Shown: piece by piece, positions 52,087 to 62,400 of the stretch
Layout: every line of letters starts with the position of its first letter
Position numbering within the stretch: the stretch's first letter is position 1
DNA from: an uncultured Marvinbryantia sp.
GTDB taxonomy: Bacteria > Bacillota > Clostridia > Lachnospirales > Lachnospiraceae
NCBI GenBank assembly: GCA_934408725.1
Contig: CAKRVB010000008.1
Span: 42,886 to 106,885 of the forward strand
Direction: 5' to 3'
Length of the DNA stretch: 64,000 nucleotides
Translations under genes and position numbers: made by a program
The notes under the pieces: model-generated
Told to the model about the DNA's origin: nothing
What the model saw: the letters and a program-made list of their open reading frames with translations, nothing else
Databases searched by the model: none

Positions 52087-52575
52087 ATGGATTTTGAAGA
52101 ACTGGCAAGTGAATTTTTAGAAGAATTTTTTCGACTGGGAAGGTACCATCGCAGCAGAGAGATCAGCAGTTCGATGAAGGGAGAAGCATTCCTGCTGATG
52201 TATCTCTGGAAAAAACAGGATACTGCGACGCCGGGGGAACTGGGAAAGGTGATGAAGACCAGTTCGGCCAGAATTGCGGCAGCACTGAATAATCTGGAAC
52301 GCAAGGGGATGATCGTTCGGAAGGCAGAGGAGAAAGACCGAAGAAAAATACGGGTAGAACTGACTGGAAAAGGAGAAGAACAGGCAGGACAGTGGCAGAA
52401 GATGCCGCTTTGCATGGTGACCAGGCTGATGGAACAGCTGGGAGAAGAGGATGCAAAGCAGATGCTGCATATACTGAAGCGGATCAATGAGATTATGCCA
52501 CAGATAGATTGCTGTGACAATGTAAATGAGGGAGAAAAAGACAGCAGGAGAGGCAAAGATGATATCGAAGTTTAG
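52087..52575 (+). CDS. MarR family transcriptional regulator
   Basis: 162-residue winged-helix protein. DNA-binding region near residues 50-85 (TPGELGKVMKTSSARIAAAL) and wing ERKGMIVRKAEEKDRRKIRV with the acidic-basic hairpin typical of MarR. The RND gene begins inside its last codons (17-base overlap), so repressor and exporter are coupled. With the palindrome over its own promoter this looks like a self-regulated efflux unit responding to a toxic compound. The ligand is unknown. Confidence 0.92.
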   Translation: MDFEELASEFLEEFFRLGRYHRSREISSSMKGEAFLLMYLWKKQDTATPGELGKVMKTSSARIAAALNNLERKGMIVRKAEEKDRRKIRVELTGKGEEQAGQWQKMPLCMVTRLMEQLGEEDAKQMLHILKRINEIMPQIDCCDNVNEGEKDSRRGKDDIEV

Positions 52576-55500
52576 TGTAAAGAAGCCATATACCGTTCTG
52601 GTGGGAGTGGTACTGATTCTGGTGCTTGGTTATGTGGCCTTTACCAGTATGCAGACAGACCTCCTGCCAGACATGAACCTGCCGTATGCGATTGTGTATA
52701 CCACCTACATCGGGGCAAGTCCGGAGGAAGTAGAGAGTACGGTTACCAGACCGGTGGAACAGGCAATGGCAACCATCAGTAATATTGAAAATATCAGTTC
52801 TACATCCGCAGAGAATCTGTCTATGGTGGTCCTGGAATTTGCTCAGACAGCAGATATGGATTCCGTCACGGTAGATATGCGGGAGAAGCTGAACCAGATC
52901 GAGGGGGTCTGGAGTGATTCGGTGGGCAATCCGATTATTATGAAGCTGAATCCGGATATGATGCCGGTTATGGTGGCAGCATTGGAAGGCGGCGACCTGA
53001 GTCAGAGTGAATTGACTGATCTGGTGGAAAATAATATCCTGCCGGAGCTGGAAAGCATAGAGGGTGTGGCTTCTGTTTCTTCCACAGGAACCATTGAGGA
53101 ACAGGTACAGGTTGTCCTTAGAGAGGATAAAATCAAAGAAGTCAATCAAAAAGTCCGTAAAGCATTGGATAAGAAGTTCGATGATGCACAGGCAGAGCTG
53201 GACGAAAATAAGGCGAAGCTGGAGAGTGGGGAAAGTGCTTTAAAGAGCGGACAGGAACAGCTGAAAGAGCAGACAGGAAAAGCACAGGAGCAGATCAGTT
53301 CCGGTTCCACTCAGATGATTACAGGAAGTGTCCAGTTAAGTGAGAAACAGAAAGAGGTAGAGTCTGCCTTAAGTGAACTGGATAAATCGGAAACAGAATT
53401 AAACAATCAGGAAAAACAGCTGGAAGACGGAGAAAAAGCACTTCTGGCACTTCCGGCTCAGAAGACAGCATTGGAGACGCAGAAAGCTTCCATAGATCAG
53501 GCACTGGCAGCGGTAAGCACTCTGACTGCCGGACAGGTAGAACAGTTGAATCAGGCGATTGCACAATTGGAGCAGGTGCTGGGGCTTGGTCAGATCCAGG
53601 AAGATGTTCCAGATACAGAAGTGACAGAAGCAGATCAGACACAGGATGAGACAGCGGGTCTGATCGAAAATCAGCAGAATCTGACGAAGGCATCTCAGGA
53701 CAGCGCACAAGAGGCGGATGTACAGATAGCAGATTCGGTGGATACCCAGGCAGAGATTGCAGAGGGAGAAGTGCTGGCGGGGCTGGGAAGCAGTCAGAGT
53801 ACCGGTGCGGAACAGATTCTGGATGAAGCAGGAAGTGTGAATGTGCCGGATTATGGAGGGCTGGCAGGGAATGCCAGTCAGATGGTCCAGAGCATGGAAG
53901 CGGTCAAAGCACAGTACGATCAGCTGGTGGAACAGAGAAATCAGCTGATTGCCCTTGGAATCGATATTACGTTATCTGGTGAAGAACTGGAGACCAATAT
54001 TTCCAGTGTAAAGGCAACCTTGCAGGATACTGATAAGCAGCTTTCAGATGGCATTGCCACAATTCAGGAGCAGATTGACAAGACTCCGGAACAGATGGAG
54101 ACCATTCAGAAGGGAAAAGACGCTGTTACACAGGGCAAAGTCCAGATTACAGAGGGCAGAGCCCAGTTAAATGCGGCAAAAGAACAGCTGGCTGCAGCTC
54201 AGAAAAAGATGAACAATGGACAGAGCCAGCTGTCCGGTGCACAGAGTAAAATAGATGGTGCAAAGATCGATGCTACTATTGAGATGGCAGTGGGAAAAGC
54301 CCAGCTGCAGTCAGGAAAGCAGCAGATTGAAGCAGCGCTGGATCAGATCGAGGAGCAGAAGGAATCCGCCTATGATCAGGCAGATGTGACGGAACTGGTA
54401 ACTACAGATCTGATCAAGAATATCCTGGCAGCCCAGAACTTTATGATGCCGGCAGGCTATGTGACAGAAGATGGCATTGATTTCCTGGTGCGAGTGGGAA
54501 ATAAGTTTGGCAGTATGGAAGACATGAATGATCTCGTGGTGCTGGATCTGCATATGGATGAACTGGATCCGATTACGCTTTCTGATGTAGCAGATGTGGT
54601 GATGACGGATAACAGCAATGAGATCTATGCAACGGTCAATGACCATCCGGGTGTGATGCTGACGATGCAGAAGCAGTCGGGCTATTCCACCGGAACGGTG
54701 TCGAATAAGATCAAAGACAAGTTCGCCGAACTGGAAGAAAATAACGGAGATATTCGTTTTATCAAGATGATGGATCAGGGTGTCTACATCGATATGGTAG
54801 TAGATTCTGTCATCCAGAACATGCTGTCCGGAGCAGTGCTTGCAATCCTGGTACTGCTGATATTCCTGGGAAGCTTTCGGCCGACACTGGTGATTGCATG
54901 CTCTATCCCAATCAGTATTATGACGGCGATTGTCTGTATGTATTTCAGCCATATTACCTTAAATATTATTTCCCTGTCCGGTCTGGCGCTGGGAATCGGT
55001 ATGCTGGTAGACAACTCCATTGTAGTAATCGAGAATATCTATCGTCTGCGAAGCGAAGGATATTCCGTGAAAAAAGCAGCTGTAGAGGGGGCCAGCCAGG
55101 TGGCAGGCGCAATTGTGGCATCTACTCTGACTACGATATGTGTATTTGCACCGATTTTGTTTACAGAAGGAATCACAAGACAGCTGTTTGTGGATATGGG
55201 ACTTACCATTGCATATTCACTGATAGCCAGTCTGGTCGTAGCACTGACACTGGTGCCGGCTATGGCGGCGGGGCTTCTGAAAAAAGAAACGGATAAGAAA
55301 CACCGTATTTTTGATAAAATTCAAAATGCTTATGCATGGACATTGAAGGGTGCTTTGAAGGTGAAGCCTCTGGTTATTCTCCTGGCAGTAGGAATCCTGG
55401 TATTGTCTGCCAGACTGGCGGTTTCCAAGGGAACCGAATTTATGGGTGATATGGAAAGTACCCAGATGTCTGTTACCCTGACAGCACCGGAGGGCAGCTC

Positions 55501-56878
55501 TCTGGCAGATACATCAAAAGTGGCCGATGAGGCGATTGAGCGGATTCGTACGATTGAGGACGTGGAAGATGTGGGAGCCATGGTATCCGGAAACAGTATG
55601 ATGAGTATGATGGGCTCTGGATCGGAAAGTAACCGGGAAGTATCTATGTACATTATGCTGAAAGAGGATAAGAAGCAGAGTGATGCGGAAGTGGCCAGTC
55701 AGATTATGGAAAAAACAAAAGATCTGGACTGTGAAATAAATGTACAGACTTCGAATATGGATATGTCATCCCTGGGTGGTTCTGGTATCAGCGTCATGAT
55801 CAAAGGCCGGGAACTGGATACCTTAAAACAGATTGCAGGAGATGTGGCAGAGATTCTCTCTTCTGTGGATGGAACGAAAAATGTATCAGATGGTATTGAA
55901 GAAAAGACGGTGGAAATGCGTCTGGTGGTGGACAAAAATAAAGCCATGAGCTATCAGCTGACCACCGCACAGATCTATCAGTTCCTCCAGCAGAAGCTGG
56001 CGGAAGCAAGCAGTGCCACAACGTTAAGTACCGAGTCTTCCGATTATGACGTCCTGGTAATCAGTGATGCAGATGAGACACTGACCAGAGATAAGATAAA
56101 AGAGCTGACGATAGAAGGAACCAATGCGGATCAGAAAAAAGAAGACATTCCATTATCTGATCTGGTGGAATTCGTAGATACAGAAGGATTTTCTTCCATT
56201 AAGCGTGATGCACAGAACCGTTACGTCAGTGCAACCGCAGAGCTGGAAGATGGCTATAATATTGGACTGGTTTCCGCAGAAGTAGAAAAGAAGCTGGCAG
56301 AATATGAGGTGCCGAAGGGATATCGTGTATCCATGCAGGGAGAAGATGAGACCATCAATGAGGCAATGGGGCAGGTAGTCAAAATGCTGATTCTGGCAAT
56401 TGTATTCATGTACCTGATTATGGTGGCCCAGTTCCAGTCCCTGTTGTCACCGTTTATCATTATCTTTACGATTCCATTGGCCTTTACCGGCGGATTCCTG
56501 GCATTATATCTGGCCGATAAGCCAGTCAGTGTCATTGCCATGATCGGCTTTGTTATGCTGGCAGGTATTATTGTAAATAATGGTATTGTTCTGGTGGATT
56601 ATATTAACCAGCTGCGAAGAGGCGGAATGGAAAAGAAACCTGCCATTGTGGAGGCAGGACGCTCCAGACTGCGGCCGGTTATCATGACAGCACTGACCAC
56701 CATTCTGGGATTGTGTACGATGGCAGCCGGAAATGGTATGGGGGCAGATATGGTGCAGCCAATGGCGATTGTAACGATTGGTGGTCTGACCTATGGTACG
56801 CTGATGACCTTGTTTGTCATTCCATGTGTATATGACATTTTTAACCGGGAAAAAGATCTGACAGAACGGGAAGAATAA
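52559..56878 (+). CDS. RND superfamily exporter with a large coiled-coil insertion
   Basis: 1439-residue membrane protein. N-terminal helix KPYTVLVGVVLILVLGYVAF, then DLLPDMNLPYAIVYTTYIGA and ASPEEVESTVTRPVEQAMA, the AcrB-type opening; helix-4 region GIGMLVDNSIVVIENIYRLR and its repeat in GIIVNNGIVLVDYINQLRRG. About 12 helices in two halves. Residues about 195-605 are an insertion in the first external domain, rich in Gln, Glu, Ala, Lys and Leu, a long coiled coil; without it the length (about 1030) is that of AcrB. No membrane-fusion-protein or outer-membrane gene is near. The start ATG 52559 follows AGGAG by 8 bases. Confidence 0.92.
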   Translation: MISKFSVKKPYTVLVGVVLILVLGYVAFTSMQTDLLPDMNLPYAIVYTTYIGASPEEVESTVTRPVEQAMATISNIENISSTSAENLSMVVLEFAQTADMDSVTVDMREKLNQIEGVWSDSVGNPIIMKLNPDMMPVMVAALEGGDLSQSELTDLVENNILPELESIEGVASVSSTGTIEEQVQVVLREDKIKEVNQKVRKALDKKFDDAQAELDENKAKLESGESALKSGQEQLKEQTGKAQEQISSGSTQMITGSVQLSEKQKEVESALSELDKSETELNNQEKQLEDGEKALLALPAQKTALETQKASIDQALAAVSTLTAGQVEQLNQAIAQLEQVLGLGQIQEDVPDTEVTEADQTQDETAGLIENQQNLTKASQDSAQEADVQIADSVDTQAEIAEGEVLAGLGSSQSTGAEQILDEAGSVNVPDYGGLAGNASQMVQSMEAVKAQYDQLVEQRNQLIALGIDITLSGEELETNISSVKATLQDTDKQLSDGIATIQEQIDKTPEQMETIQKGKDAVTQGKVQITEGRAQLNAAKEQLAAAQKKMNNGQSQLSGAQSKIDGAKIDATIEMAVGKAQLQSGKQQIEAALDQIEEQKESAYDQADVTELVTTDLIKNILAAQNFMMPAGYVTEDGIDFLVRVGNKFGSMEDMNDLVVLDLHMDELDPITLSDVADVVMTDNSNEIYATVNDHPGVMLTMQKQSGYSTGTVSNKIKDKFAELEENNGDIRFIKMMDQGVYIDMVVDSVIQNMLSGAVLAILVLLIFLGSFRPTLVIACSIPISIMTAIVCMYFSHITLNIISLSGLALGIGMLVDNSIVVIENIYRLRSEGYSVKKAAVEGASQVAGAIVASTLTTICVFAPILFTEGITRQLFVDMGLTIAYSLIASLVVALTLVPAMAAGLLKKETDKKHRIFDKIQNAYAWTLKGALKVKPLVILLAVGILVLSARLAVSKGTEFMGDMESTQMSVTLTAPEGSSLADTSKVADEAIERIRTIEDVEDVGAMVSGNSMMSMMGSGSESNREVSMYIMLKEDKKQSDAEVASQIMEKTKDLDCEINVQTSNMDMSSLGGSGISVMIKGRELDTLKQIAGDVAEILSSVDGTKNVSDGIEEKTVEMRLVVDKNKAMSYQLTTAQIYQFLQQKLAEASSATTLSTESSDYDVLVISDADETLTRDKIKELTIEGTNADQKKEDIPLSDLVEFVDTEGFSSIKRDAQNRYVSATAELEDGYNIGLVSAEVEKKLAEYEVPKGYRVSMQGEDETINEAMGQVVKMLILAIVFMYLIMVAQFQSLLSPFIIIFTIPLAFTGGFLALYLADKPVSVIAMIGFVMLAGIIVNNGIVLVDYINQLRRGGMEKKPAIVEAGRSRLRPVIMTALTTILGLCTMAAGNGMGADMVQPMAIVTIGGLTYGTLMTLFVIPCVYDIFNREKDLTEREE

Positions 56879-56891
56879 AAGTGAAGTACAG

Positions 56892-56933
56892 AGAAAAAGG
56901 CTGAGTCGCAAATGTGTGATTCAGCCTTTTTCT
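56892..56933 (+). terminator. Terminator after the RND gene
   Basis: AGAAAAAGGCTGA and TCAGCCTTTTTCT flank an interrupted inner stem, ending in TTTTTCT, 14 bases after the stop codon. Confidence 0.82.
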
Positions 56934-57008
56934 GACTAAAAAGAAAGAAAAGAACAGACAGCCGATACGATAGATATAAGGAAAAAAGAGAGAGGGTGGA
57001 ACTTGTTT

Positions 57009-58109
57009 ATGAAAGCGGAAAAACTGATAAAACTGTTAGCTGTCTGTAGTTGCTGCGTACTGTTGGGAGGATGCGCAGGAGTCAATGCCAGGGTGCAGGA
57101 GACAGAGACGATTCTGGAAGAAACGGAACTTCCCGTTTCAGAAGAGATGCAGGCAGATGAGGAAGTATCTGTTGAGACAGCGGCAGAGAAAATGCCGGAA
57201 GAAGCACAGGTACTGGATCAGTCAACGGATGATAAGATGGAAAAAGACACAGAGCCAGAAACGGATACAGAAAACGAAACAGAATCTGAACAGCAGACAG
57301 AGAACGCACCTGAGGAAAACCTGCGGAGACTGGAATATAAAGTGGAAGATCAGGAACTGGAAATTGGCAAATGTTTTGGTGATATTGTGGTGCCGGAATA
57401 TGCGCTCACAGAGGATGGGAATAAGATAAGTGGCAAGGTAGAATGGAGAAGACCAGGAAAGAGCCGCGCCTTTGAACTGGATATGGCACTGACCGGTGTG
57501 GAAGGTGAAAAAAGAATATGGGAATGGACATTTGTACCGGATGAAGCGGGATATGAAAAGGCGACCGGCATGACAGAACTTACTATGCGGGAACCGCAGA
57601 CAGGGGAAGAGAGCGCGCTTGCCGGGCTGGCAAATCTGTGGACAGATAAAGTGTCAGATAAAACGTCGGGGGCATCCAGTGCATCAGGAAGCAGTATTGG
57701 CGCGTCTAATATTATCGAGGTATCGGATCTTCAGGAAATAGGAAAATGGATGGGCTCCATGATAACCGGCGCCGGAGTTCTCGGGGAAGAAACGGGCGGC
57801 ATAAGGACAGTCGGAAAAGAGAATTTTGCAGTGGCACATGGAACAGTAAAAAGAGATGAGGAAGAGATCCAGAAGAGCCCGGAAACTGAGAAAGAAAATG
57901 ATATAGTAGATACCGGAAATGCTGTTTCCGGCAAGGCGGAAGAACCGATAAAGGACGGAGGAAAGGCAGCGGAAACGGAGCATAAAGAGAAAATAGTTCT
58001 GCCAGAACAGAAGACCGGCGCAGCAGAAATGAGTTGTCAGGAGGCACTGGAATATGGAAGAACTGGTGCAACAATATTTATATTATCACAGAGCTGGTAT
58101 CTCAGATAA
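57009..58109 (+). CDS. Acidic surface lipoprotein with Ig-like domain, unknown function
   Basis: 366-residue lipoprotein: hydrophobic start and lipobox LLGGC with lipidated Cys22. Residues about 30-105 are extremely rich in Glu, Thr and Gln (TDTENETESEQQTE), resembling the acidic stalk of the protein at 17548. A domain at about 107-195 has the form of a bacterial Ig-like repeat (EIGKCFGDIVVPEYAL to WTFVPDEAGYEKATG). The rest is low complexity, Gly/Ser- then Glu/Lys-rich. ATG 57009 is behind GAGAGGGTGG; a TTG at 57003 is less likely. No function assigned. Confidence 0.7.
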   Translation: MKAEKLIKLLAVCSCCVLLGGCAGVNARVQETETILEETELPVSEEMQADEEVSVETAAEKMPEEAQVLDQSTDDKMEKDTEPETDTENETESEQQTENAPEENLRRLEYKVEDQELEIGKCFGDIVVPEYALTEDGNKISGKVEWRRPGKSRAFELDMALTGVEGEKRIWEWTFVPDEAGYEKATGMTELTMREPQTGEESALAGLANLWTDKVSDKTSGASSASGSSIGASNIIEVSDLQEIGKWMGSMITGAGVLGEETGGIRTVGKENFAVAHGTVKRDEEEIQKSPETEKENDIVDTGNAVSGKAEEPIKDGGKAAETEHKEKIVLPEQKTGAAEMSCQEALEYGRTGATIFILSQSWYLR

Positions 58110-58149
58110 TACAAGGAAATGCCTTGAAATAATAGGAAAAAAGGCATAA
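58054..58149 (+). CDS. Possible 31-residue small ORF overlapping the lipoprotein end
   Basis: ATG 58054 has AGGAGG 9 bases upstream (58039-58044) and opens a 31-residue frame (MEELVQQYLYYHRAG at its start, Lys-rich end), +1 relative to the lipoprotein and running 40 bases past it. It could be a small coupled gene or a frameshifted old C-terminus. Not recognised. Confidence 0.25.
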   Translation: MEELVQQYLYYHRAGISDNTRKCLEIIGKKA

Positions 58150-58181
58150 AATATCATAAAAATGATAAAGTGAGGAATAAT

Positions 58182-59024
58182 ATGGCAGAGAATTCAACAT
58201 GCAGCAGTGCATCCAGCTGCTCAAAATCTAGTTGTGAAGGATGCCCAAGTAAACAGAATCCACAGAGTTTTCTGGTGGACATGAATGCATTTTCTGATAT
58301 AAAACATGTGATTGGCGTAGTCAGCGGAAAAGGCGGCGTAGGGAAGTCTATGGTGACTGCATCTCTGGCGAATCAGCTGGCATCCAAAGGTTATCGTGTA
58401 GGTATTATGGATGCGGATATTACCGGTCCATCGATTCCCAAAATGTACGGACTGCATCAGCGTGCAGTGGCAGATGACCAGGGAATTTATCCAGCCATCA
58501 CAGATAATGACATAAAAGTAATCTCCATTAATCTTCTGATGCCAAACGAAGAATCACCAGTTATCTGGAGAGGTCCTGTGATTGCAGGAATGGTAAAACA
58601 GTTCTGGAGTGATGTGATCTGGGGGGAACTGGATTATCTTCTGGTAGATATGCCTCCTGGAACCGGAGATGTTCCGCTGACAGTGTTTCAGTCTCTTCCG
58701 GTAGAAGGAATTGTGATTGTATCTTCTCCACAGGATCTGGTGCGGATGATTGTAAAGAAAGCTTATAATATGGCACTTACCATGAACATTCCGGTATTGG
58801 GAATTGTGGAAAACTACAGTTACCTGTCCTGTCCGGATTGCGGAAAGAAGATCTCTGTGTTTGGAGAAAGCCACATTGATGAGATTGCAAAAGAACTGGG
58901 AACTGAAGTACTTGGAAAGATGCCAATTGATCCGGAATTTGCCAGTATGGCAGATGGAAGTTTCGCACAGGCAGTGAATCCATATATTGATGAGGCAGTT
59001 ATGGCATTACGTAAGCTAAAATAG
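58182..59024 (+). CDS. mrp: Mrp/NBP35 family Fe-S cluster carrier ATPase
   Basis: 280-residue cytoplasmic P-loop ATPase for iron-sulfur cluster delivery. The N-terminus has a cysteine-rich segment (CSSASSCSKSSCEGCPSKQ), then the deviant Walker A SGKGGVGKS (about residues 48-56), LLVDMPPGTGDVPLT, and the cluster-binding pair CPDCGKK in the C-terminal third. ATG 58182 is preferred: GTGAGG lies 6 bases before it, while GTG 58170 is that same element. A single-gene unit between the lipoprotein gene and the ileS leader. Confidence 0.94.
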   Translation: MAENSTCSSASSCSKSSCEGCPSKQNPQSFLVDMNAFSDIKHVIGVVSGKGGVGKSMVTASLANQLASKGYRVGIMDADITGPSIPKMYGLHQRAVADDQGIYPAITDNDIKVISINLLMPNEESPVIWRGPVIAGMVKQFWSDVIWGELDYLLVDMPPGTGDVPLTVFQSLPVEGIVIVSSPQDLVRMIVKKAYNMALTMNIPVLGIVENYSYLSCPDCGKKISVFGESHIDEIAKELGTEVLGKMPIDPEFASMADGSFAQAVNPYIDEAVMALRKLK

Positions 59025-59039
59025 AAGGTCAAATATTCC

Positions 59040-59068
59040 TTGACTTTAAAGGATTCCTGGGGTACTAT
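59040..59068 (+). promoter_or_regulatory. Promoter of the ileS T-box transcript
   Basis: TTGACT (59040-59045), 17-base spacer, TACTAT (59063-59068), 16 bases after the mrp stop. Transcription would begin near 59075, at the 5' side of the T-box leader. Confidence 0.6.
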
Positions 59069-59104
59069 TATTACCGTGAAAGCAAAATTACGGCAAAAGC
59101 AATG

Positions 59105-59384
59105 ACGAAGACAGTACATTTGTTATGAAAGGCACAGCGAGCCGGAGCAGGTGCAAGTCCGGACCGAGTAAAGCAGATGGAAGATCACTTCTGAGTTTCA
59201 GAATCGAAATGCGTGAACAGCAGATTAGATTTTGACGGATTCCCCCGTTACAGGGAGCGGATATATCAGTGATGTGAGATGACACCCATCTCGCAGCAAG
59301 AATGGTGACATTCCTGAATGGGTATCCAGTAGAGTAACAGGTGGTATAACGAACTCTCGTCCTTTTACGGACGGGAGTTTTTTT
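59105..59384 (+). promoter_or_regulatory. T-box riboswitch (isoleucine) of ileS
   Basis: Leader RNA that reads tRNA-Ile charging. Stem I spans about 59105-59220, with GACGAAGACAGTA at its base and the specifier codon ATC (59203-59205) in CAGAATCGAAAT. The T-box sequence AGGTGGTATAACG (59339-59351) forms the antiterminator, and ACTCTCGTCC/GGACGGGAGT followed by seven T residues (59353-59384) is the competing terminator. Uncharged tRNA-Ile should favour read-through into ileS. This fills the 380-base gap between mrp and ileS. Confidence 0.93.
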
Positions 59385-59404
59385 CTTAAGAAAGGAAGAA
59401 CGAC

Positions 59405-62400
59405 ATGTACAAGAAAGTATCTACCGATCTCAATTTTGTTGAGAGAGAAAAAGATGTGGAAAAGTTCTGGAAAGAGAACCACATTTTTGAAAAAAGTATG
59501 GAAAATCGTAAAGAAGGCCCAACTTACACATTCTATGATGGACCGCCAACAGCAAACGGTAAGCCACATATTGGTCACGTACTGACCCGTGTAATCAAAG
59601 ATATGATCCCTCGTTATCATACAATGAAGGGAGAAATGGTTCCTCGTAAAGCTGGATGGGATACCCACGGACTTCCTGTTGAGCTGGAAGTAGAAAAGAT
59701 GCTGGGACTGGACGGCAAGGAGCAGATCGAAGAATATGGTCTGGTACCGTTTATCAACAAATGTAAAGAAAGTGTCTGGAAATACAAAGGAATGTGGGAG
59801 GATTTCTCCGGCACCGTTGGCTTCTGGGCTGACATGGATAACCCATATGTTACTTACCATGATGATTACATCGAATCAGAATGGTGGGCTTTAAAAGAGA
59901 TCTGGAACAAGAAGCTCCTTTACAAGGGATTTAAGATTGTTCCTTACTGCCCTCGTTGTGGTACTCCGCTTTCTGCACAGGAAGTGGCTCAGGGATATAA
60001 GACCGTAAAAGAACGTTCCGCAGTGGTACGCTTCAAAGTAAAAGGGGAAGATGCTTACATTCTGGCATGGACGACCACACCTTGGACACTGCCATCCAAC
60101 GTGGCTCTTTGTGTAAATCCGGATGAGACCTATGTGAAAGTAAAAGCGGCCGATGGATATACTTATTATATGGCAGAAGCCCTGGCAGATAAGATCCTCG
60201 GACCTCTGGGAACAGAAGATACTCCGGCTTATGAAGTACTGGAGACCTACAAAGGAACTGACCTGGAATACAAGGAATACGAGCCATTATATCAGTGTGC
60301 GGCGGATGTAGCTGACAAGCAGCATAAGAAAGCTCACTTTGTTACCTGCGATACCTACGTAACACTGACAGATGGTACCGGTGTAGTTCATATCGCACCT
60401 GCATTTGGTGAAGATGACTCCAAAGTTGGCCGCAAATATGATCTGCCATTTGTACAGTTTGTAAATGGAAAAGGTGAAATGACCGAAGAGACTCCATTTG
60501 CCGGACTGTTTGTAAAGAAGGCTGATCCGGAAGTATTAAAAGATCTGGATGCAAGAAGCCTGCTGTTTGATGCTCCGAAATTTGAGCATGAATATCCACA
60601 CTGTTGGAGATGTGATACTCCGCTGATCTACTATGCCCGTGAATCCTGGTTCATCAAGATGACAGCAGTCAAAGATGATCTGATCCGCAACAACAACACC
60701 ATCAACTGGATTCCGGAAAGCATCGGAAAAGGACGTTTCGGTGACTGGCTGGAGAACGTTCAGGACTGGGGTATTTCCCGTAACCGTTACTGGGGAACTC
60801 CGCTGAACATCTGGGAGTGTGAATGTGGACATATGCATTCCATCGGAAGCCGTCAGGAACTTTTTGAGATGAGCGGAAATGAAGCAGCCAAGACCGTAGA
60901 GCTGCACAGACCATACATTGATGAAATCACCATCAAGTGTCCGGAATGTGGAAAAGAGATGCACCGTGTACCGGAAGTAATCGACTGCTGGTTCGACTCA
61001 GGAGCAATGCCATTTGCACAGCATCATTATCCATTTGAGAATAAAGACGTATTTGAAAAGCAGTTCCCTGCAAAATTTATCTCAGAAGCAGTAGACCAGA
61101 CTCGTGGATGGTTCTATTCTCTGCTGGCAGAATCAACACTGCTGTTTAACAAAGCACCTTATGAGAATGTTATCGTTCTGGGACATGTACAGGATGAGAA
61201 CGGACAGAAGATGAGCAAGTCCAAAGGAAATGCAGTAGATCCGTTCGATGCACTGGAAAAATACGGTGCAGATGCGATCCGCTGGTACTTCTACATCAAC
61301 AGTGCACCATGGCTGCCGAACCGTTTCCACGGAAAAGCAGTTCAGGAAGGACAGCGTAAGTTCATGGGTACTCTGTGGAATACCTATGCATTCTTCGTGC
61401 TGTATGCAAATATTGATGAATTTGACGCAACCAAATACACACTTGATTATGATAAATTATCCGTTATGGATAAATGGCTCCTGTCCAAGATGAATACCAT
61501 GATCAAGACCGTGGACGAAGATCTGGCAGCATACAAGATTCCGGAGACAGCAAGAGCTCTTCAGGAATTCGTAGATGACTGCAGTAACTGGTATGTACGC
61601 CGCAGCCGTGAACGTTTCTGGGCAAAAGGCATGGAACAGGATAAGATCAATGCATATATGACCCTGTATACTGCGCTTGTTAACGTAGCAAAGGCAGCAG
61701 CACCGATGATTCCGTTTATGACAGAGCAGATTTATCAGAATCTGGTATGCAGCATTGATAAGACAGCACCGGAAAGTGTACATCTCTGCGATTTCCCTGT
61801 TGCAGATGAAGCACACATTGATCCGGAACTGGAAGCTGATATGGATGAAGTACTGAAAGTAGTAGTACTTGGACGTGCAGCAAGAAATGCAGCCAATGTC
61901 AAGAACAGACAGCCGATTGCCAATATGTATGTAAAAGCACCAAAGACCCTGTCTGAATACTTTACAGACATTATCCGTGATGAGTTGAACAGTAAACAGG
62001 TAACCTTCACAGAAGAAGTAGATGGCTTTGTATCTTATACCTTTAAGCCACAGCTGAAGACAGTGGGACCGAAATATGGCAAGCTTCTTGGCGCAATCCG
62101 TCAGCAGTTATCTGCTCTGGATGGTCAGGCAGCAATGAAGGAACTCAAAGAGACCGGCGCCCTTCACCTTGACATCGAAGGCGATACTGATGTAGTATTA
62201 ACAAGTGATGATCTGCTGATTGAAACAGCACAGTCCGAAGATTACGTAACTGAGCAGGATAATGAGGTTACCGTAGTTCTTGAGATTAAGCTGACTCCGG
62301 AACTGATTGAAGAAGGATTTGTCAATGAGCTGATCAGTAAAGTGCAGACAATGAGAAAAGAAGCAGACTTCCAGGTGATGGACAGAATTATTGTCTATGC

